16,687 nt of DNA from Atribacteria bacterium SCGC AAA255-G05. GTDB lineage: Bacteria > Atribacterota > Phoenicimicrobiia > Phoenicimicrobiales > Phoenicimicrobiaceae. Below, piece after piece: positions 13,283 to 16,687 of this stretch (position 1 is the stretch's first letter; the number at the start of each line of letters is the position of its first letter). The position numbers were made by a program, and so were the translations under genes. The stretch is taken from assembly GCA_000405605.1 (NCBI GenBank), contig ASPA01000046.1:1-16687 (forward strand), given 5' to 3'. The notes beneath the pieces are model-generated. The model ran no database searches. It was not told where the DNA came from and saw nothing but the letters and a program-made list of their open reading frames with translations.

Positions 13283-13966
13283 ATGAAAGGAACTATAGTA
13301 AATGTAATTGCAATTTTTTTGGGATGTTCTGTAGGATTTATTTTAAAGAGTAAATTTCCCGAAAAGATTGGCAAGATTGTAATACAAGGCCTGGGGTTAG
13401 CTTCCTTATTGATTGGCGTGCAAATGGCTCTCAAAACGAACAATATTCTATTAGTAATCTTTTCCTTGGCAATTGGCGGGATAATAGGAGAGATGATAGG
13501 GATTGAAGAAGGATTAGAAAGATTTGGAGAGAAAATAAGATCAAAATTTAAAGGTGGCGCCGCTTCCGAAAGATTTGTAGAAGGATTTGTAACTGCCAGC
13601 CTGTTATATTGTGTGGGGTCTATGGCCATAATGGGTGCCCTCAAAGAGGGATTAAGCGGTAATCCGGATATACTTTATACTAAATCCTTATTAGACGGAC
13701 TCACCTCCATCGCTTTTACTGCTGCCATGGGGATAGGGGTCTTGTTTTCTGCAATTCCGGTTTTTTTGTATCAAGGAGGAATTACTCTATTGGCGCGGCT
13801 GATTAAAGACTTCCTTTCACCAGAGGTAATAAATGAGATGACTGCAGTGGGAGGAATTTTAATATTAGGAATAGGCTTTGGTTTGTTAGAGATAAAAAAG
13901 ATTAAAATAGGAAATTTATTGCCTGCCATTTTGGTCGCGGCTCTTTTAGCAATAATTTTTAACTAA
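13283..13966 (+). CDS. DUF554 family membrane protein (YdfK/YqgA-like)
   Basis: About 227 residues, mostly hydrophobic, with six or seven membrane segments. Family features are the N-terminal KGTIVNVIAIFLGCSVGFIL, QGLGLASLLIGVQMAL, GGIIGEMIGIEEGLERFGEKI, and FVEGFVTASLLYCVGSMAIMGALKEG with LLDGLTSIAFTAAMGIGVLFSAIPV. The function of DUF554 is unknown; a transporter role is sometimes proposed but unproven. The start at 13283 gives the usual M-x-GTIVN beginning and places GGGGG 11 bases upstream. ATG 13274 adds three residues but leaves only two bases after the G-run. It appears to be a single-gene unit. Confidence 0.88.
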   Translation: MKGTIVNVIAIFLGCSVGFILKSKFPEKIGKIVIQGLGLASLLIGVQMALKTNNILLVIFSLAIGGIIGEMIGIEEGLERFGEKIRSKFKGGAASERFVEGFVTASLLYCVGSMAIMGALKEGLSGNPDILYTKSLLDGLTSIAFTAAMGIGVLFSAIPVFLYQGGITLLARLIKDFLSPEVINEMTAVGGILILGIGFGLLEIKKIKIGNLLPAILVAALLAIIFN

Positions 13967-13982
13967 AAAGGACTGATAAGGG

Positions 13983-14003
13983 ATGCTTCTTTAGCATATT
14001 TTT
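13983..14003 (+). terminator. Weak candidate terminator after DUF554
   Basis: ATGCT-TCTTT-AGCAT, a five-pair stem, is followed by a short T-tract, 17 bases after the DUF554 stop codon. The stem is short and AT-rich, so efficiency would be low. Confidence 0.4.
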
Positions 14004-14029
14004 ACAAAATGACACCCTATAAAATATCA

Positions 14030-14058
14030 TTGATTAGATAATCACTTAGTTGTATAAT
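14030..14058 (+). promoter_or_regulatory. pgk: Sigma-70-type promoter, likely for pgk
   Basis: TTGATT (14030-14035), a 17-base spacer and a perfect TATAAT (14053-14058) lie on the plus strand about 210 bases before the pgk start codon. The leader would contain the small palindrome at 14184 and the heptamer array at 14210. This is the best promoter-like sequence noticed in the window. Confidence 0.62.
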
Positions 14059-14183
14059 TAATTTAATTGTATAGGAATTTCCTTTTTCCGTAATCCTTAT
14101 TTTAGTAGATACTCGCTTAGCAAGGTAAACAAAAGGCAGTAAAACAGAGAGGGCACAATTCATTATATCCTTACAAAAGAAAA

Positions 14184-14196
14184 GGCACGACGTGCC
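14184..14196. repeat. Palindrome GGCACG-A-CGTGCC in the pgk leader
   Basis: A 13-base near-perfect inverted repeat, GC-rich against an AT-rich background. Its core resembles GC-rich palindromic intergenic repeats, and it may be a remnant of the same class as the GTAGGGG-bounded elements, though the outer GTAGGGG arms are missing. Its lone position in the leader could also make a small RNA hairpin. Confidence 0.4.
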
Positions 14197-14209
14197 GTGT
14201 CTTCTTATG

Positions 14210-14244
14210 CTAACGACTATTCACTATTCACTAACGACTAATTT
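14210..14244. repeat. 7-bp tandem array, five units, before pgk
   Basis: CTAACGA, CTATTCA, CTATTCA, CTAACGA and CTAATTT run in exact period and end nine bases before the pgk GGAGG ribosome binding site. The complement (TCGTTAG, TGAATAG) links it to the AGTAATG family. It also opens an in-frame GTG-initiated extension of pgk that is unlikely to be translated. Confidence 0.88.
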
Positions 14245-14266
14245 AAAATATTGGAGGTTGTATTGG

Positions 14267-15466
14267 ATGCAAAAAAAGACTGTCAAAGATTTAAAAGGCA
14301 ATCAATTAGTAGACAAAAGAGTATTGGTCAGAGTAGATTTTAATGTCCCTTTAAATAACAAATTTGAAATTACTAATGACACAAGAATAAAGGCTGCTCT
14401 TCCTACTATTAATTATTTAATTTCTCATCAAGCTAAAGTGATTTTGATGAGCCATTTAGGCCGTCCGAAAGGGAAAGTAGTTGAGAAATTGAGATTAGAC
14501 CCGGTAGCCAGGAGATTGAGTGAATTATTAAAACAAGATGTGAAAAAAGTTAATGATTGTATCGGTGAAGAAGTAGAAAAAGCCGTTTTAAATATGCAAA
14601 AAGGCGAAGTCATATTATTGGAAAATCTAAGATTTTATCCAGAGGAAGAAAAAAATAAACCGGAATTTGCTAAAGCACTGGCCAATTTAGCCGATATTTT
14701 TGTGAATGATGCTTTTGGTACTGCCCATCGAGCCCATGCTTCTACGGTAGGAGTGGCTGAAATATTACCTTCTTATGCCGGATTTTTGATGGCCAGAGAG
14801 ATAGAGGTGCTAAGCAATTTAATCGAGAATCCCGAGAGACCTTTTGTGGTATTACTGGGAGGAGCAAAGGTATCCGGAAAGATCGAAGTTGTCCAGAATT
14901 TATTATCTATCGCGGATAGAATATTGATTGCCGGAGGAATGAGTTATACCTGTTTAGCTGCTTTAGGGTATGACGTAACTAATTTACTATTAGAAGAGTA
15001 TGACTTAGAAATAGTTAAAAAAATGTTAAAGAAGGCTGAAGAGCAGGGAAATAAAATAATTTTACCGGTTGATTTAGTAATAACCAAAGAGTTGTCAGAG
15101 TGTGCAGAGAGTAAAGTAGTAAAAAATGAGGATATACCTAAGGATGTAAAAGGAGCAGACATAGGCGACAAATCTATAGCCATATTTGAAAAAGAGATTA
15201 AAAAGGCAAAGACTATATTCTGGAATGGGCCAGTGGGAGTATTTGAGATAGAAAAATATGCCAAGGGAACCAATAGAATAGCAAAAATATTAGCAGATAT
15301 GGAGGGGAAGGCCGTAACGATAATTGGCGGTGGAGATTCTATCGCCGCAATTGAAAATGCAGGGTTAACAGAGAAGATGACTTATATCTCTACCGGCGGG
15401 GGAGCTTCTTTAGAATTTTTAGGCGGGAAAAAACTCCCTGGCATAGAAGTTTTGCCAGAAAAATAA
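14267..15466 (+). CDS. pgk: Phosphoglycerate kinase
   Basis: Glycolytic enzyme that moves phosphate from 1,3-bisphosphoglycerate to ADP, and the reverse in gluconeogenesis; cytoplasmic. 399 residues, full length. N-domain substrate residues are clear: RVDFNVP at 22-28 (Asp24, Asn26), Arg40, SHLGRPKG at 62-69 (His63, Arg66), LLENLRFYPEEEKN, and NDAFGTAHRAHAST. C-domain nucleotide motifs are LLGGAKVSGKI, FWNGPVGVFE, GGGDSIAAI and STGGGASLEFLGG. ATG 14267 with GGAGG nine bases upstream is preferred over the longer frame from GTG 14192, whose extra residues come from repeats. It stands alone here, without gap or tpiA beside it. Confidence 0.97.
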   Translation: MQKKTVKDLKGNQLVDKRVLVRVDFNVPLNNKFEITNDTRIKAALPTINYLISHQAKVILMSHLGRPKGKVVEKLRLDPVARRLSELLKQDVKKVNDCIGEEVEKAVLNMQKGEVILLENLRFYPEEEKNKPEFAKALANLADIFVNDAFGTAHRAHASTVGVAEILPSYAGFLMAREIEVLSNLIENPERPFVVLLGGAKVSGKIEVVQNLLSIADRILIAGGMSYTCLAALGYDVTNLLLEEYDLEIVKKMLKKAEEQGNKIILPVDLVITKELSECAESKVVKNEDIPKDVKGADIGDKSIAIFEKEIKKAKTIFWNGPVGVFEIEKYAKGTNRIAKILADMEGKAVTIIGGGDSIAAIENAGLTEKMTYISTGGGASLEFLGGKKLPGIEVLPEK

Positions 15467-15486
15467 AAATATATTTAATCAAATCA

Positions 15487-15529
15487 TCGAACCCGCAATG
15501 AGAACGGGTCGGATAAATCCGACCCCTAC
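15487..15529. repeat. REP-like element between convergent pgk and Mut7-C genes
   Basis: CGAACCCG and CGGGTCGG flank a short loop and are followed by the perfect hairpin GGGTCGGAT-AA-ATCCGACCC and CCTAC. The right half matches the element at 6111-6140, with compensating changes that preserve the stem (GAAT/ATTC against GGAT/ATCC). Lying between two convergent genes, it could also stop transcription from both sides, although there is no long T-tract. Confidence 0.72.
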
Positions 15530-15545
15530 TTTAAAAAGTAATGCT

Positions 15546-16064
15546 TCATGCAGAAAAAAGTTTTAAGTTTTGAATTATTTGAGTCATTCTTTGCCAGTGA
15601 GTCCCTCTCCAGTAATATTTTTTACAAGAAGGGCAATAGACAAACTTATTTTGAGTTAAAAATACGTAAGGGGGTACATAGTTTTTAACTTCTTTTTTAG
15701 CGACATTTTTAGTGAGGGTGTTACATAGCGAACAACGAGAGAATATTTTTGAATCGAAATTAATTTTTAATTTTAATCCCTTTATTATTCCTAATAACTG
15801 TTCTTCCCAGTGATCACCCTTAATAAACAAGAAATCACAGACGTTTCGTCTTTTAATTAGGTTGGTGTCTCTAGTGAGTAATATTCTTCCTTCTTGCCGA
15901 GCGGTTAGAATGAGAGATAAATCATCATCGAAGGAAGGATAAGTAGTATTGAAGCCTAAAATGCGCAGCCATTTAACTAATTTACCCAGCATTATGTCAG
16001 CTAAAAATTTTATTTCTTCTTTTTTTTTATCTTTTATTTCTTCTATATTATTACTTTCCTTCAT
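15546..16064 (-). CDS. Mut7-C PIN-like RNase domain protein with zinc ribbon
   Basis: 172 residues. The first 18 are charged. A Mut7-C domain (PF01927, PIN-like nuclease fold) covers about 19-105: KFLADIMLGKLVKWLRILGFNTTY with Asp23, then SFDDDLSLILTARQEGRILLTRDTNLIKR with Asp46-48 and Asp66. The C-terminal part has two CxxC pairs, Cys111/Cys114 and Cys144/Cys147, with PPYV between and WRGTHWQRM at the end, the usual zinc-ribbon tail of this family. RNA cleavage is inferred from the PIN-like acidic residues; prokaryotic members are poorly characterised. The ATG start lacks a clear Shine-Dalgarno sequence. It converges on pgk across a REP-like hairpin. Confidence 0.88.
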   Translation of the reverse strand: MKESNNIEEIKDKKKEEIKFLADIMLGKLVKWLRILGFNTTYPSFDDDLSLILTARQEGRILLTRDTNLIKRRNVCDFLFIKGDHWEEQLLGIIKGLKLKINFDSKIFSRCSLCNTLTKNVAKKEVKNYVPPYVFLTQNKFVYCPSCKKYYWRGTHWQRMTQIIQNLKLFSA

Positions 16065-16161
16065 TTTTCTGTATCAAATTTATTCTTAGAATATTTACCC
16101 TTTCTTTCTAAATTTATTTTTGTCATATAATTGTAAATTAACTAAAAATTATCTCTAAATT

Positions 16162-16170
16162 ATTATATCA
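16162..16170 (-). promoter_or_regulatory. Possible extended -10 promoter for the Mut7-C gene
   Basis: On the minus strand TGATATAAT matches the extended -10 form TGNTATAAT, about 100 bases ahead of the Mut7-C start. No matching -35 is seen upstream, where the octamer repeats begin. Confidence 0.38.
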
Positions 16171-16179
16171 CGCTGCTAT

Positions 16180-16385
16180 TTAGTTAGCTAGCTAATTGGT
16201 TGGTAGTAAATAAACCTAGCGTGGAGCGTACAGCGTTTAGCGTATACATTTAGTTAGTTAAGAAAATAGGAGCCAGAATCCAGAATATTATTATTGTAGA
16301 GCGTGTAGAGTATAAGAAATACAGCAATGAGTAATGGGTTAATAGTTTCGAGTTTATAAAAACTAAAAACCAAGAACTAAAAAGT
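16180..16385. repeat. Composite 8-bp and 7-bp repeat region up to the IS3 end
   Basis: Octamers TTAGTTAG, CTAGCTAA, TTGGTTGG (16180-16203); heptamers TAGCGTG, GAGCGTA, CAGCGTT, TAGCGTA (16217-16244); AGGAGCC, AGAATCC, AGAATAT (16268-16288); TAGAGCG, TGTAGAG, TATAAGA (16296-16316); then nine heptamers AGCAATG, AGTAATG, GGTTAAT, AGTTTCG, AGTTTAT, AAAAACT, AAAAACC, AAGAACT, AAAAAGT (16323-16385). No gene is supported: the minus-strand open frame here mixes repeat DNA with IS end sequence. Confidence 0.85.
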
Positions 16386-16687
16386 TGGACTGCCCCCGCT
16401 AATATAGACACATAAAAATGTGCTTTTTCTTTGATTCTCTTAGAATTGCTCATTATTTTAACCATCATGGTTAGGCTACCTCCTCCTGGTAATAATATTG
16501 ACGTTCATATTCCATTGGTGACATGTTTCCCAGTGTGGAGTGAAGCCTGTGACAATTATAGAAAGTTTCAATATATTCAATGATAACCAGTTTAGCCTCT
16601 TCTCGTGTTTTGAATCTTCTACCATAGATAATATCCTTTTTTAAAGTAGAAAAAAAGGATTCCATACAGGCATTATCATAACAATCT
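16386..16687 (-). mobile_element. IS3-family insertion sequence, one end, cut by the window edge
   Basis: The terminus begins TGGACTGCCCCC at 16386, an IS3-type terminal repeat starting with TG. The transposase gene ends 85 bases inside this terminus and runs off the right edge. A perfect palindrome TAACCAT-C-ATGGTTA (16459-16473) covers the transposase stop codon. The other end and any target duplication lie outside the window. Confidence 0.82.
16471..16686 (-). CDS. IS3-family DDE transposase OrfB, C-terminal 71 codons (partial)
   Basis: The open frame enters from the right edge as DCYDNACMESFFSTLKKD, the conserved block around the third catalytic residue of the DDE integrase core; the Glu of MESFF is present. 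It continues GRRFKTREEAKLVIIEYIETFYNCHRLHSTLGNMSPMEYE, the usual C-terminus of the rve domain, and stops at 16471. The frame is intact within the window. An internal ATG in this block is not the true start, which lies beyond the edge. Confidence 0.93.
   Translation of the reverse strand, partial: DCYDNACMESFFSTLKKDIIYGRRFKTREEAKLVIIEYIETFYNCHRLHSTLGNMSPMEYERQYYYQEEVA

Noticed and set aside
14192..14266. N-terminal extension of Pgk from GTG 14192
   Set aside because: It translates heptamer repeats; ATG 14267 has a proper GGAGG and gives the standard length.
16250..16468. Minus-strand 72-codon open frame
   Set aside because: It spans the IS terminus and repeat DNA, lies downstream of the transposase stop and matches no family.

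Overview
The window is an AT-rich stretch of bacterial chromosome with closely packed housekeeping genes. It carries a methylerythritol-phosphate (MEP) isoprenoid cluster (ispD-ispE-ispF), a nadD-yqeK-LCP-rsfS cluster of the kind common in Firmicutes and related monoderm or candidate phyla, pgk, and several conserved membrane or accessory genes. A DUF1844 protein, a peptidase S55 (SpoIVB-like) protein and an LCP wall-polymer ligase in one AT-rich genome suggest an uncultured anaerobe, possibly Atribacterota-like. That placement is an inference from gene content only.

Layout. Positions 1-112 may hold the start of a minus-strand gene running off the left edge (weak). 178-1998 encodes a secreted S55-domain protein. 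2093-4314 is ispD, ispE (4-base overlap) and ispF, giving three consecutive MEP steps. 4504-5929 holds a DUF1844 protein and an exported TPR protein. 6259-8240 is a complete-looking group II intron with its own reverse transcriptase/maturase and recognisable domains V and VI. 8339-11651 is nadD, yqeK, an LCP protein, rsfS and a four-helix membrane protein, the last four tightly coupled. 11652-12725 (minus) is a UPF0104/LPG-synthase-type membrane protein converging on that cluster. 13283-13966 is a DUF554 membrane protein. 14267-15466 is pgk behind a good sigma-70-type promoter. 15546-16064 (minus) is a Mut7-C PIN-like/zinc-ribbon protein. 16386 to the right edge is one end of an IS3-family element.

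The most unusual content is between the genes. Most gaps longer than about 90 bases are filled by degenerate short tandem repeats with a strict period of either 8 bp (consensus RAYYGGNN or its complement) or 7 bp (AGTAATG, AGTATAT and TAGCGTN-like words). The units vary at set positions but keep phase, and 7-bp and 8-bp blocks follow one another in a recurring module order. One 69-bp composite recurs in inverted orientation 7 kb away with four differences, all transitions. The group II intron sits exactly on a unit boundary of an 8-bp array, and the IS3 element sits at the end of a 7-bp array, so the arrays look like tolerated or preferred landing pads. A second class, GTAGGGG/CCCCTAC-bounded double hairpins, occurs at 6088-6140 and 15487-15529.

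How the genes work together: IspD, IspE and IspF take MEP to the cyclic diphosphate precursor of isoprenoids, including the undecaprenyl carrier on which LCP substrates are built. NadD makes NAD, YqeK hydrolyses dinucleoside tetraphosphates, RsfS silences ribosomes in starvation, and Pgk is glycolytic.
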